Notes: generated by a model not told the origin, from the sequence alone. Shown: positions 1 to 9,220, counted from the stretch's first letter. The stretch: DNA of 61,223 bases from Rhodospirillaceae bacterium (GCA_009693785.1 SHWP01000013.1:1-61223); one strand, 5' to 3'. Numbers and translations are program-made.

Positions 1-68
1 CCGTCGGACGGCTGAATGAATCCATAGCCCTTCACTTTATTGAACCATTTCACAGTACCGGTAGCCAT
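1..68 (-). CDS. Cold-shock protein, CspA family (5' end only)
   Basis: Only the first 23 codons lie in the window; the rest runs off the left edge. The visible protein begins MATGTVKWFNKVKGYGFI, the N-terminus of CspA-type single-stranded nucleic-acid-binding proteins, including the RNP1-like KGYGFI segment that contacts RNA. The family acts in the cytoplasm as an RNA chaperone. A GGAG sequence sits about seven bases before the ATG. About 240 bases separate this start from the next gene, with no coding evidence, which leaves room for the long 5' leader typical of csp mRNAs; that leader is inference. Identification is firm despite the partial length. Confidence 0.93.
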   Translation of the reverse strand, partial: MATGTVKWFNKVKGYGFIQPSD

Positions 69-306
69 GTCGTTCTCCTGAGTCGTAGATGTGGAATACC
101 GCCCCACCCGCAGGTGACGGCGGCGTCCGCTCGAATTTTTGGTATTGCGGTCAGCGGGTGCCCGGTGCGCGAGGGCGTGTCGGGAAAGCCTACTCAAGCA
201 AGCCAAAACGTCGAAGGCCCTAGAAAAATATGGCCGGGGCTCGAAAAGTCAAGAAAAATGCCTTTTTTGGGCGAATCCCCAGGAAGACTGCGCCTCTTGG
301 GGCGAG

Positions 307-1065
307 TTAAGGTGGTGGAGAAGTCTTGAGATTGAGGGGTTGGCCGTTGGCCAAAGCTGAACGTATGGCCGCCATGGTGGGGGTCAAATCAGCCCCTTGA
401 GTGTTGGCGGCCAGGTCAAGGCGGTCAAAATCGGCCAGGGCCTGGGCAAATTGACCGGCGTTAACGCGCGCCATCACGAGTAGGCGTTGAATATCTGCGG
501 TGGCGTTGGCAGATAGTGTGGGTCCAAGGATATCGAGCAACCGGTCAAAATTTGATGCCGCATTGGCATAATCCCCGCCCACAAAGCGGCGCGTGCCGCG
601 TACACGTTCTAAAAAGGCATATTCCACCAGTGTCAGTTCATCGTTCTTTTCAAATTCCTTCAGTACGGCGTCAGCCTGAGGAAGCTGTTTGTCGCGCGCC
701 GCCGTCATGGCGGTATCGAGCTTCGCAGTGATGGCACTGCGCGCGGTGCCGTTGTGCAGCAATGAAAATAAAATGCGACGGGTTTGGCCAGGGCGATCTG
801 CGCTTGTCGGGGCATAGATCGAACGCGTCACCGCCGATATGGCGGCTTTGTTGAAGACATCACCGGGATACGATGCTGTGACCTTCACATTGCTGGCCGC
901 GCCATCGGCCTTCACGGTAAACGACAGTTCAGCCCAACCTTCGATTCCACGGTCAAGCGCACGGATGGGATATTGCACGGCGGCGCGGGTGATCAGCTCA
1001 GGCTCGCTGGCCGCGGCACTTGTGCAGCCAATAAGACCGATGAATAAGAGCCGCCAATTCGTCAT
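307..1065 (-). CDS. TonB-C-domain lipoprotein of unknown role
   Basis: This 252-residue protein starts with a short hydrophobic leader ending in L-I-G-C at residues 11-14, a plausible lipobox, so it is probably a lipoprotein. Residues about 25-110 resemble a TonB C-terminal domain: AAVQYPIRALDRGIEGWAEL followed by a V-x-A-S-Y-P-G-D-V-F-N-K-A-A segment matches the usual 'YP..A...G..G.V...F.V...G' pattern. The rest is alpha-helical with Leu/Ala-rich repeats that look TPR-like. There is no N-terminal transmembrane anchor or proline-rich spacer as in true TonB, so it is unlikely to be the energy-transducing TonB; it may be a periplasmic protein that borrowed the fold. It stands alone and is divergent from the MATE gene. 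Confidence 0.7.
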   Translation of the reverse strand: MTNWRLLFIGLIGCTSAAASEPELITRAAVQYPIRALDRGIEGWAELSFTVKADGAASNVKVTASYPGDVFNKAAISAVTRSIYAPTSADRPGQTRRILFSLLHNGTARSAITAKLDTAMTAARDKQLPQADAVLKEFEKNDELTLVEYAFLERVRGTRRFVGGDYANAASNFDRLLDILGPTLSANATADIQRLLVMARVNAGQFAQALADFDRLDLAANTQGADLTPTMAAIRSALANGQPLNLKTSPPP

Positions 1066-1104
1066 TGCCCTATTTTAGCAAAAGAAAGCCAGCCTTTTTA
1101 CCCG

Positions 1105-1120
1105 TGTGATCTGGATCATG
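1105..1120. promoter_or_regulatory. CRP/FNR-like palindrome between divergent genes
   Basis: The gap between the TonB-C lipoprotein and the MATE transporter contains TGTGA-N6-TCATG, within which TGATCTGGATCA is an imperfect palindrome. The spacing resembles CRP/FNR-family operators (TGTGA-N6-TCACA). The site lies about 100 bases before the MATE start and 40 before the lipoprotein start, so it could serve either promoter. One match to a short degenerate motif is weak evidence. Confidence 0.25.
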
Positions 1121-1223
1121 AAGATGTATCCGGGTAAATACCAGCCACGCTGCTTGCGACTTAGGCTTTTAAAGATTCCGTTTCTGCCCCAAAAGACTGG
1201 TCGCAATTTTAAGGATATTGTTC

Positions 1224-2612
1224 GTGCAAGATCTCACTCAAGGGTCCATCCCCAAACATCTCGTCGCGCTTGCTGCACCCATCGCCGCCGGGATGTTGTT
1301 TCAAACGTTGTATTTTTTGGTCGACCTCTATTTCGTGGCCAAACTGGGCGATGCGGCCATCGCCGGGGTGAGTGCCGCGGGTAACGTTCAATTCATTGTC
1401 ATGGCGCTTACGCAAATTTTAGGTGTTGGCACCATGTCGCTGATCGCGCAGGCGACGGGTCGTAAAGACCGTGTCGACGCCAACCTGATCTTCAATCAAA
1501 GCCTGATCTTGGCGGGCGTGTGTGCGGCCATCACGGTGGGTGGGGGTTATGCCTTCAGCGACGACTACATGGACAGCTTTGGCGCTGATGCGGCCACAGC
1601 GGCCGCCGGAATTGAGTATCTTTACTGGTTCATTCCCGGACTTGCTTTGCAATTTGCCTTGGTGGCCATGGGCTCGGCCTTGCGCGGCACTGGCATCGCC
1701 AAGCCGACCATGGTGGTGCAGGTCTTGAGCGTGCTGCTCAATGCGGTGTTGGCTCCGGTTTTGATCGCAGGCTGGCTAACCGGAAAACCCATGGGTGTTG
1801 CCGGGGCTGGTTTGGCCACTTCGATTGCGGTTGCGGCTGCAGCCTTGTTGATGTTGCTCTATTTCATGCGCCTTGAAAAATTCGTGGGGTTTGATCCGGC
1901 CATGTTCAAGCCCCGCGTGGAAGCCTGGAAACGCATTTTGACGATTGGGCTGCCACCGGGTGGTGAATTCGCGCTGATGTTTGTGTTTACGGCGGTGGGC
2001 TATTGGGTAATCCGCGGCTTTGGCGCCGAGGCCCAAGCAGGCTACGGCGTGGGCTCACGCATCATGCAGGCGATTTTTCTGCCCGCCATGGCCGTGGCCT
2101 TCGCGGTGGCGCCATTAGCGGGCCAAAATGTTGGCGCCAAGTTGCACGATCGTGTCCGGCAAAGTTTTCGCGCCGCGATGTTGATGAGCAGTGTCATCAT
2201 GGCGGTCTTGACGTTGCTGTGCCAGGTCAACCCCGAATTTCTAGTCCGTGGGTTTACCGACGAAGAAGCCGTGATCGGCGTGGCCGTGGAATTTCTGCGT
2301 TATATCTCATGGAATTTTGTGGCGGCAGGAATTGCCTTTGTTTGCTCAAGTATGTTTCAGGCCTTGGGCAACACTGTTCCAGCCCTGCTCAGCAGCGCCA
2401 GCCGCATCCTCACATATGTCATACCCGCAATCGTATTATCGCAATTGGCATGGTTTGAGTTGCGCCACTTGTGGATGCTGTCGGTGGTGACTGCGGCGTT
2501 GCAGGCGTTGATCAGTTACGCGCTGTTGCGCCGGGAATTCGCCAGACGCCTGCCGGTTCAGCCGACCATGCCGTTCCCCGAAGCCGCCGCCGCACCCGAT
2601 TTAAAGGCCTAA
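1224..2612 (+). CDS. MATE-family multidrug/cation efflux pump
   Basis: A polytopic inner-membrane protein of about 462 residues with roughly twelve hydrophobic segments and the two-fold MatE layout. The N-terminal half has the typical 'P..AG.L....Y...D..FV..LG..A.AGVS' pattern, and a similar pattern with 'G..PPGGEF' recurs near residue 240. The family exports drugs or other compounds in exchange for Na+ or H+. I prefer the GTG start at 1224 because AAGGA at 1211-1215 is then eight bases away; the in-frame TTG at 1218 would be only two bases from it. The gene overlaps the 3' end of the convergent FAD oxidase by 12 bases. The substrate cannot be inferred. Confidence 0.92.
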   Translation: MQDLTQGSIPKHLVALAAPIAAGMLFQTLYFLVDLYFVAKLGDAAIAGVSAAGNVQFIVMALTQILGVGTMSLIAQATGRKDRVDANLIFNQSLILAGVCAAITVGGGYAFSDDYMDSFGADAATAAAGIEYLYWFIPGLALQFALVAMGSALRGTGIAKPTMVVQVLSVLLNAVLAPVLIAGWLTGKPMGVAGAGLATSIAVAAAALLMLLYFMRLEKFVGFDPAMFKPRVEAWKRILTIGLPPGGEFALMFVFTAVGYWVIRGFGAEAQAGYGVGSRIMQAIFLPAMAVAFAVAPLAGQNVGAKLHDRVRQSFRAAMLMSSVIMAVLTLLCQVNPEFLVRGFTDEEAVIGVAVEFLRYISWNFVAAGIAFVCSSMFQALGNTVPALLSSASRILTYVIPAIVLSQLAWFELRHLWMLSVVTAALQALISYALLRREFARRLPVQPTMPFPEAAAAPDLKA

Positions 2613-4178
2613 ACTGCCGGGATTCATCAGGCGTTTGGGGTCAAGCAGCGCCTTGATTGCCGTTAGCATTTGGGCATTTCGCGGGTCGCGGCCTTTCATA
2701 TAGGGATAACTTTTGCCGACTTGCAGATGCACTGCGCCACAGCTAGCGAATATCTCGCGGATGCCAGTGCGCATTTCCTCCACCAATTTGCGCGCTTCAG
2801 GGTTCTCAGGATATTTGGGCAACATGGCCAAGAACTCTTCGGGCAAGTAACGCTCGTGGTACAGGTGGCGCGTATCTTGCCAATAAAACACCGGCTCATA
2901 CAGAAAGCCGGTGGTGCCGATGGTGGTAAACATCGCCGCCGTTGTGACTTTCAGTTTTTCCATCTCGGCGGCGTAGCGCGTGTGCATTGCCTGCAACTTG
3001 TCGTGAAACGATTTCACTTGCGAGAAGGCGAGAATGCCGTGCAGCGGCACCCAGCGTTCGCCCGCTGGGCCCATGATGGGGTAAAGCGGCATGAACGGCA
3101 TGCTGCGCACCACGGTGGGAATCGTGTTGGGCACTTCCACGCCGAAGGGCTCGACGGCTTTGCGCACGGCGGCGAGCAAGCTGCGCGCGTGAGCATGGTC
3201 CACGCCCTCGACGATGAAGTGAGCCGAGTATTCCGACCGATCTAGGAAGCGCTTGCCCGCCACCGCCATGCGAATCAGTTTGAATAGGCCATCCACTGGG
3301 TTGCGTGCGGTTTTGTACACCGCAATAGCCGCATCCATGCTTTGCTTCATGTTGGTGCGCCCAAGCCAAGCCTTTTGCAGGCGTGGATTAAGACCGAAGT
3401 TATCGCTGACAGCGCCTTCTTTGGCGGCAGATTCCATGCCGCCCGCCATGCCCTCAAAGTTGGCAAACCCGAACGAGGCGGACATCGCCACCGGCAATTT
3501 TTTCATCAGACGTAGTGTAATGCGCGCCTTCACGCCCATGGCGCCGGTATCGCCGGTGAACAACGCCGATAGGTCAGGGCCGTAGTGGCGGAAGTGCGGC
3601 TGGCCGTTGGCGGCCGCCAGTGAGCCGGTTTTGAGAATCGAACCATCGGCCAGCACGATTTCCATCGCCAACACGGAATCGGCCGACGGGCCATGCAAGC
3701 CGCTGCCTAAACTGACCGAGCCTTGCGACATGGAGCCGCCGACGGTGGCTTTAAGGCCTGAGAAGGGCCCCCAAAACGGCGTACGCAGGCCTTGCTTGCC
3801 CAGCGTTTCATACAACTCAGCCCAAGTGACGCCGCATTCGACGGTCACCGTCATGTCGCGCGCATTGAGGTCAATTTTGTTGAGCCGCGTGGTGTCGATG
3901 GAGATCGAGTCTTCGACGGTTGCGCAGTAACCATCCGAGTACGACGCCCCACCGCCGCGCGGAACGATGGCGATGCCCTCGGCGGTCGCCATGCCAACCA
4001 CACGGGCGAGTTCATCCACGCTGCCAGGCCGCACAACGGCGATGGGCGTGGCGATTTGGCGATAGACGTCATGGCTGTAGAACACACGATCATCGGCGCT
4101 GGTGAGGACCTGGTCTGCGCCCACGGCTTGTACGAGCCGCGCGATCATGGGGTGATTGGTCACGTCTTTCGGGGCCAT
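2601..4178 (-). CDS. FAD-linked oxidase, GlcD / VAO-PCMH type
   Basis: A 525-residue flavoprotein without a signal peptide. Residues about 40-220 form the PCMH-type FAD-binding domain, with the pyrophosphate-binding stretch IVPRGGGASYSDGY and the later G-G-S-M-S-Q-G-S segment. The C-terminal half is a substrate-binding cap, and the chain ends in the family's characteristic D-P-K-R-L-M-N-P-G-S-L-G-L. The family oxidises alpha-hydroxy acids, phenols or alcohols, passing electrons to O2 or a cytochrome. I cannot see which substrate is used; the length and end resemble D-lactate/glycolate-oxidase-like and p-cresol-methylhydroxylase-like proteins. It is a single gene, convergent with the MATE pump and upstream of the S10 peptidase on the same strand after a 96-base gap. 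Confidence 0.88.
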   Translation of the reverse strand: MAPKDVTNHPMIARLVQAVGADQVLTSADDRVFYSHDVYRQIATPIAVVRPGSVDELARVVGMATAEGIAIVPRGGGASYSDGYCATVEDSISIDTTRLNKIDLNARDMTVTVECGVTWAELYETLGKQGLRTPFWGPFSGLKATVGGSMSQGSVSLGSGLHGPSADSVLAMEIVLADGSILKTGSLAAANGQPHFRHYGPDLSALFTGDTGAMGVKARITLRLMKKLPVAMSASFGFANFEGMAGGMESAAKEGAVSDNFGLNPRLQKAWLGRTNMKQSMDAAIAVYKTARNPVDGLFKLIRMAVAGKRFLDRSEYSAHFIVEGVDHAHARSLLAAVRKAVEPFGVEVPNTIPTVVRSMPFMPLYPIMGPAGERWVPLHGILAFSQVKSFHDKLQAMHTRYAAEMEKLKVTTAAMFTTIGTTGFLYEPVFYWQDTRHLYHERYLPEEFLAMLPKYPENPEARKLVEEMRTGIREIFASCGAVHLQVGKSYPYMKGRDPRNAQMLTAIKALLDPKRLMNPGSLGL

Positions 4179-4274
4179 GGCAAAGTCCTAGTAGTTAAAG
4201 ATTGCGCGACATTCTAGAAGCCGTACGCTTGAATCCAAGGCGCAGACTCCCGCCGCCCACGCGTTGGACGAGGT

Positions 4275-5819
4275 CTACCGGCCCGCTTTGATGAAGGCAT
4301 GAATCTCAGCAGTCAGGCGCTGCAAGGAGGGCTCATGCGTGTAAATCATGTGGCCGCTTTCGTAGTAGCTCATGGTCAAGCGGCTCGAGTCGATGCCGTT
4401 GTTGGCCATGGTCAGCTCCGTGGCGAAGAATGGCGTTGCTAAGTCGTAGTAACCATTGGCCTGGAACACGCGAAAGTCAGAATTCTCGCGCATTGCTTGG
4501 CCCAAGTGCGGTGCGACGTTGACATGGGTCGCCCAGCCGCCCGGGCTTTCGTTCCATTTCCATTTCGAGCCTGGCTCGCCATCGAGAATTTTGTAGCGCC
4601 GGCCCAGGTCCACTTTCAAAACACGGGTGAGGTAGTCGTTGACGGACGTCACGAACGCGCCATCGACGCCATAACCAGAGGGATCGTTGTCAAAAGTTTC
4701 CCCAGCGGCATCGTAATCCTTGCCGGTATAACGCGCATCGAAGCGGCCAACGACCAAACCCTGTTCGCGCAAGAGCTGCTTCATGAATCGGAACGCATCA
4801 ATGCGCAAATCGGTTTGCTCAAGATACGTTTCTGTCAACCCAGTGAAGCGGGCGAGCTTAGCGACGATGGCTTTGCGTTCTTCGCCTTTCAGTTTCGTTC
4901 CCTTCAACATCGCCACGGAATACTCGTTAATGGCGAAGTCGCGTGCCTCGTCCATGAACTTGGCCAAGCTGTCGGGCTTTGGCGTGACCTTGCCGTGATA
5001 CCAGGCCGCGGCCGCATAAGTGGGTAAGAAGCTCACGTAGGGCAGATCGTTACCCTTGTTGAAATCGGCGGTGTGGAAATCAAGGATTGAAGAAATCAGG
5101 ATCACGCCGTTGACGGTCACGCCGTTGAAGCCGCCCTGCAGGGCTGCCACCAACCGCGCGGCGCGGGTAGTGCCATAGCTTTCGCCCGCGATATATTTGG
5201 CCGAGTTCCATCGGCCATTCTTGGTGATCCAGAGGCGAATGAACTCGGCGATGGAGGTGGCGTCTTCCTTTAAACCCCAGAACTCTTCGTTTTTCGTTTT
5301 GCCCAGCGCTTTCGAAAAACCCGTTCCAACGGGGTCGATGAACACGAGGTCGGAGATATCAAGTATGCTGAGCGGGTTGTCCTCGATTTTGTAAGGAGCC
5401 GCGCCCGCCGGTTTGCCGTCGCTGGGCACGATGATGCGCTTGGGGCCAAACACGCCCATGTGCAGCCACAGCGAGGCCGAACCAGGCCCGCCATTGAAGA
5501 CAAAGGTCACGGGCCGCGTGCGGGGGTCAGCGATGTCCTTTTTGGTGTAGGCGACTGAGAAGATGGCCGCGGTGTTGTCGCCCTTGTCATTCTTCAGGAA
5601 GGTTTCGCCAGCCGTGACTAAGTAATTGATTTTCTCGTCATGGAATGTGCCCGAAAAATCTTTCGTGAAAACCCTGGGCTCGACCTTCTCTGCCTTGTCG
5701 TCCTTTTTCTCCTCGGACTTTTCCACCTTGGCTTTGTCGGTGTCCTCTTGGGCGCGGGCAGGGGCCGTCAGTACGAACAGTGAGCAGGCGAGCAGGGCGA
5801 ACAGAGCGCGGAGGGTCAT
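4275..5819 (-). CDS. Exported serine carboxypeptidase, S10 family
   Basis: About 514 residues with a cleavable signal peptide (hydrophobic stretch ending A-P-A-R-A-Q), then a Lys/Glu-rich linker, then an alpha/beta-hydrolase-fold S10 domain. The oxyanion segment F-V-F-N-G-G-P-G-S-A-S and nucleophile segment A-G-E-S-Y-G-T (Ser near residue 214) are clear. Candidate catalytic Asp (Y-Y-D-L-A-T-P) and His (S-G-H-M-I-Y) follow near the C-terminus in the right order. The family removes C-terminal residues from peptides, here probably in the periplasm. I chose the ATG at 5819 over an in-frame TTG six bases upstream. It lies divergent from the secreted beta-propeller gene, the two sharing a 280-base intergenic region. 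Confidence 0.92.
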   Translation of the reverse strand: MTLRALFALLACSLFVLTAPARAQEDTDKAKVEKSEEKKDDKAEKVEPRVFTKDFSGTFHDEKINYLVTAGETFLKNDKGDNTAAIFSVAYTKKDIADPRTRPVTFVFNGGPGSASLWLHMGVFGPKRIIVPSDGKPAGAAPYKIEDNPLSILDISDLVFIDPVGTGFSKALGKTKNEEFWGLKEDATSIAEFIRLWITKNGRWNSAKYIAGESYGTTRAARLVAALQGGFNGVTVNGVILISSILDFHTADFNKGNDLPYVSFLPTYAAAAWYHGKVTPKPDSLAKFMDEARDFAINEYSVAMLKGTKLKGEERKAIVAKLARFTGLTETYLEQTDLRIDAFRFMKQLLREQGLVVGRFDARYTGKDYDAAGETFDNDPSGYGVDGAFVTSVNDYLTRVLKVDLGRRYKILDGEPGSKWKWNESPGGWATHVNVAPHLGQAMRENSDFRVFQANGYYDLATPFFATELTMANNGIDSSRLTMSYYESGHMIYTHEPSLQRLTAEIHAFIKAGR

Positions 5820-5915
5820 GGGCAAACACCATCTGAAGATGCCAAAACAGGCGCCGACCTTAGGTCTTACGCTCGTCCGTTGTCTATATTTGGAACGCGG
5901 GCTTGGGTCAGGATT

Positions 5916-5943
5916 TTGGGATTTCTTGGAATTGAGATCCCAA
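5916..5943. repeat. Inverted repeat in divergent intergenic region
   Basis: TTGGGATTTC and GAGATCCCAA form 10-base arms with one mismatch around an 8-base spacer. The element lies about 100 bases before the S10 peptidase and 160 before the beta-propeller gene. It is not followed by a T-run in either direction, so it looks more like a protein-binding site than a terminator. No regulator gene lies nearby to assign it to. Confidence 0.4.
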
Positions 5944-6033
5944 GCCTGCTGGCTGGTTCAGAGCCCTGGGTTGCATGAATTTGTTCAACCACTCTGCGGT
6001 AGTGTTGATCTCTATAAATCTGACGGGTGTTGG

Positions 6034-6051
6034 CAGCCCTGTACAGGGCTG
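6034..6051. promoter_or_regulatory. Perfect 18-base palindrome upstream of the beta-propeller gene
   Basis: CAGCCCTGTACAGGGCTG is a perfect palindrome ending about 50 bases before the ATG of the beta-propeller gene and about 15 bases downstream of a TATAAA that could be a -10 box. The position suits an operator at or just after the transcription start. It could also be a leader hairpin. I do not recognise the regulator family. Confidence 0.4.
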
Positions 6052-6101
6052 TCATCTCCATCGACAATCGGCTTGGGACAGATTCACAGGGGTAAAGCGC
6101 C

Positions 6102-7757
6102 ATGATCAATTCATGCAGAATGATAACGGGTCTGGTCGCTGCTTCTTTATGCTTGGCCAGCACGAGCGCTAGCGCAGCCAATGCGGATTACCGCACTGAG
6201 ATTGTTGTCCCCGGCTCGCCCATGCACGGCGTGCATGGCCTGGCGTTTGGCCCTGACGGCGCGTTGTATGCGTGCAGCCTGACAGGTCATTCCATTTATC
6301 GAATTGATATCAAGTCCAATGAGGTGACGACGCACATTGGCCCGCCGCGCGGGACTTGCGATGACTTGGCTTTCGCGCCCGCCGGTACCTTGGCCTGGAC
6401 GGCGGGTAGTTTTGAAGCGGTATTTGCGCGCACACCCCAAGGCAATAATCTCACCCTTGCTGAGGGGCTGTCGGGCCTCAACTCGATCAACTACAGCAAA
6501 GACGGGCGGCTGTTCGCCACGCGCATTTTCCGCGCCGATGGTTTGTACGAGATCGACCCCATAGGCGAAACGCCGCCACGGCTGATTGCGGAAAAACTCG
6601 GCGGCTTGAATGGCTTCGAGATCGATGCCGACGGCGCGCTGGTTGGCCCGCTGTTCCTCAAGGGTAAACTCGTCAAAGTGAACCTGACAAACGGCGTCGT
6701 GACAGATTTCGCCAGTGGCTTCATGCAACCTGCCGCGGTCAATCTCGATTCCAAGGGCCGTGTCGTCGCGATCGACTACATCACGGGCGAGGTCATGCGC
6801 TTCTCACCAGACGCATCCACGCGGCAGTTGCTCGCCACCGTGCCGCCCCCAGCCGATAATTTGGCCATCGCTAAGAACGACTTCATTTATGTCTCGAGTA
6901 CAGCCAACAATGGCATCACCGAGATTAACCCCGATACAGGTGCGACCCGGCGGATGACCTGGGGCAATCTGAGTGCGCCCGGAACGGTGGTTGTCATCGT
7001 CCGCGATGGCCGCGAGCAACTGATTTTGGCGGACTCGTGGGGACCTCGCTTTGTCGATCCCACATCTGGCAGCGTCACGCCAATTCCACGCGGGCCGGGC
7101 GTGCTCGGTGCCATGGGGCTGGCGGTTGTCGGCGAAACCTATGTGCTCTCAAATGTTTGGCCTTTCGGTGCGGTGCAGATTGTGGACCGCGCCACTGGTA
7201 AGCTTGTGGCCAACTTGCCAGGGTTTGGCGCACCTTACGATGTACGTCCGGTTGCCGATGGTTTCATTGTCGCTGATTTTTCGAGTGATCGCTTGATGCA
7301 TGTGGCCAACGATAAGGATCATACCCGCAGCCAGGCCGCATTCGGCCTCGACGGGCCCGTGGGCCTGGCTGACGCGGGCAACGGCGTGTTTTATGTCACC
7401 GAATACGGCAAAAAAGATAAGCGCGGCCGATATTTGAACGGCCTGATCAGCCAGGTCGATACGCGCGCCAACACACGCAAAGTTATCGCCCGTAAGCTCA
7501 ACCGACCGGAAGGCATCGCCATCGACAGCGAGGGACGGCTGATCGTAGCTGAAGTGGGCGCCAGGCGCGTGGTAGCGCTAGATTCAGCGGGCAAAAAGAA
7601 ACCGGAAGTGTTGGCCGACAACCTCGCCATAGGGCTAGAGGTTGGCGATCAAGTTCCCGCACCGTTCCTGCCCACGGGCATTGCCATCGCCAAAGGCGGC
7701 GCGATTTACGTGACCGGCGATGTCGATAACACGCTGTACCGGATCAGCAAGAAATAG
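6102..7757 (+). CDS. Secreted SMP-30/NHL-type beta-propeller protein
   Basis: A 551-residue protein with a signal peptide (MITGLVAASLCLAST, cleavage near S-A-S-A-A-N). The mature part is repetitive: recurring 'G.D..G.LY......I...D......' and 'PEGIAIDSEGRLIVAE' units of about 40-50 residues, typical of six- or seven-bladed propellers of the SMP-30/gluconolactonase and NHL groups. Such proteins hydrolyse lactones or bind ligands in the periplasm; the gluconolactonase metal site cannot be confirmed by eye. At 551 residues it is longer than a single SMP-30 domain (about 300), so there may be two propellers. AGGGG lies about nine bases before the chosen ATG. It is convergent with the first Rieske gene, with six bases between the stops. 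Confidence 0.75.
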   Translation: MINSCRMITGLVAASLCLASTSASAANADYRTEIVVPGSPMHGVHGLAFGPDGALYACSLTGHSIYRIDIKSNEVTTHIGPPRGTCDDLAFAPAGTLAWTAGSFEAVFARTPQGNNLTLAEGLSGLNSINYSKDGRLFATRIFRADGLYEIDPIGETPPRLIAEKLGGLNGFEIDADGALVGPLFLKGKLVKVNLTNGVVTDFASGFMQPAAVNLDSKGRVVAIDYITGEVMRFSPDASTRQLLATVPPPADNLAIAKNDFIYVSSTANNGITEINPDTGATRRMTWGNLSAPGTVVVIVRDGREQLILADSWGPRFVDPTSGSVTPIPRGPGVLGAMGLAVVGETYVLSNVWPFGAVQIVDRATGKLVANLPGFGAPYDVRPVADGFIVADFSSDRLMHVANDKDHTRSQAAFGLDGPVGLADAGNGVFYVTEYGKKDKRGRYLNGLISQVDTRANTRKVIARKLNRPEGIAIDSEGRLIVAEVGARRVVALDSAGKKKPEVLADNLAIGLEVGDQVPAPFLPTGIAIAKGGAIYVTGDVDNTLYRISKK

Positions 7758-7763
7758 CTCGCC

Positions 7764-8897
7764 TTACTCCGCCGCTGCTTGAGTTGTTACAGCACCGGGA
7801 TTCACAACGGGCACGGAGTCTAGCGCCCACCCTTTATTTGTGCGCCGGGCCGGTGAGGGGATCGCAAAGGCCTTTTTGTCCTTGAGCGCATTGACCTTAT
7901 CCAGGTCAATCCGCCAGCCGTTGGCCTCGTAGCCTTTCAGTTTTTCACGGAACCGTCCGATGACGGCATCGGCCTTCACCATCACCTCCTCGGTGTTCGA
8001 GGCGGGTGTCATGAATGGCTCAAGCCGCGTGACCACCTGCTTGTCTTGGTCGACGACGGCCAGGTTGCGCTCATTCACAGGCGCGTCCATCGTTTCATCG
8101 ATGCGGAAATTGCGGCCCTGCACGAACCAGCGCTTGATGTGATGCTGATCAATGGGCGTGGTGTAGGTGTATTGATGCGCCCAGGCGAAAGGCGAGAAGT
8201 GCAGCTTGGTCACCGACTGGCCAGTGCCCCATGTGGTTGAGCCTGCTTCCATTTGGCCTTCGCCCTTCAGGCCCTTCATTTTTTCGTGCGGCAAGTCGGG
8301 CGAGACGAACTTGGTCATGGTGCCCACGCCCCACGCGTGTTCCACCACGTCGAGTTCCGGCACGTCATAGTCTTCACGTCCGCCTTGATAGCCCATCGAG
8401 GGATGCACAAACTCGGTATGCGCCGGGTCGAGCGAGTTTTCCATGGCGCGTTGCCAATCGGCGCGCCATTCATAACGCAATGTGGTGAAGCGCCATTTCG
8501 GGTCGTTCCATTCCTCGATGTCCATCATCGGTGGGCGTTCGGCCTCGGGCAGGTCGCCCAGGAAGGCGAACACCAGGCCATATCGTTCCTGAGTGGGATA
8601 GCTGTCGACCTTGGCGCGCGCGGGAATTTTGCCGTCTTTGCCGAGGGAGGGGATCTTGGCGCACACGCCATCGCCGCCCTGGTACTGCCAGCCGTGATAG
8701 GGGCATTCGATGTTATCGCCCTTTACCTTGCCATGAGCCAATGAGGCACCACGGTGCACGCACACGTTGGACAAGCAATGCACTTTGCCCTTGGTATCGC
8801 GGAACAACACGAAATCCTGTCCCAACATCTTGGCATGCAGTGGCTTATCTGTAATTTCGGCCGATTCCGCCGCCGCATACCAGAAATTCATGTACAT
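7764..8897 (-). CDS. Rieske non-heme iron oxygenase, copy 1
   Basis: A 377-residue oxygenase subunit. The N-terminal Rieske domain has C-x-H (Cys46, His48) and C-P-Y-H (Cys65, His68), which ligate a [2Fe-2S] cluster. The C-terminal domain carries D-P-A-H-T-E-F-V-H with His160 and His165, the usual mononuclear-iron ligands. The family hydroxylates or O-demethylates using O2 and electrons from a separate reductase, none of which is encoded in this window. The start M-Y-M-N-F-W aligns with M-Y-I-N-F-W and M-F-I-N-F-W of the two paralogues at 12.0-14.6 kb, fixing the first ATG. The general layout recalls vanillate O-demethylases and the pheophorbide-oxygenase-like group. No signal peptide, so cytoplasmic. 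Substrate unknown. Confidence 0.92.
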   Translation of the reverse strand: MYMNFWYAAAESAEITDKPLHAKMLGQDFVLFRDTKGKVHCLSNVCVHRGASLAHGKVKGDNIECPYHGWQYQGGDGVCAKIPSLGKDGKIPARAKVDSYPTQERYGLVFAFLGDLPEAERPPMMDIEEWNDPKWRFTTLRYEWRADWQRAMENSLDPAHTEFVHPSMGYQGGREDYDVPELDVVEHAWGVGTMTKFVSPDLPHEKMKGLKGEGQMEAGSTTWGTGQSVTKLHFSPFAWAHQYTYTTPIDQHHIKRWFVQGRNFRIDETMDAPVNERNLAVVDQDKQVVTRLEPFMTPASNTEEVMVKADAVIGRFREKLKGYEANGWRIDLDKVNALKDKKAFAIPSPARRTNKGWALDSVPVVNPGAVTTQAAAE

Positions 8898-9220
8898 GTT
8901 GGTTGTCCCCGTGGGTGGCTGAGCCGCGTTCCTAGTGTCATTATACGGCAGGCGGTGGATATTCGATCAATTGTCGACTTGGCCCAGACCGAACCGTGGA
9001 AAGCCAGCAATATGGCGGGTTTCAGGCCATCAGCACGATGGAACAGGCGGCTGTCCACTCAGTGACCTGGTCCGGGCTGCAACCGCCACCCCAATTTTTT
9101 TGCCGGGCTCTAGCCGAAGTGCTACAATTCCAGCTATCCGTATGTCGCGTTGCAAAGGTTGGTTCGGGGCGCGCTGGCCGAAGCCAACCATTCTTAGACT
9201 TGAAAAAGGGGAAATTGCCG
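8898..9220. other. Divergent intergenic region, Rieske copy 1 / methyltransferase operon
   Basis: This 323-base gap holds no convincing gene; a 197-residue reading frame starting at 8996 merely extends the 122-residue protein upstream without a ribosome site. On the minus strand a TATAAT lies at 8940-8945, about 43 bases before the Rieske start, with TTGATC 19 bases further upstream. On the plus strand there is a better promoter at 9100-9128, listed separately. Confidence 0.5.
9100..9128 (+). promoter_or_regulatory. Probable sigma-70 promoter of the small-protein/methyltransferase operon
   Basis: TTGCCG (9100-9105), a 17-base spacer, then TACAAT (9123-9128) resembles a housekeeping promoter. 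It would start transcription about 85 bases before the 122-residue protein gene and so drive that gene and the two methyltransferase genes behind it. Confidence 0.5.

Noticed and set aside
307..1065. Energy-transducing TonB
   Set aside because: No N-terminal transmembrane anchor, no Pro-rich spacer, and no ExbB/ExbD neighbours.
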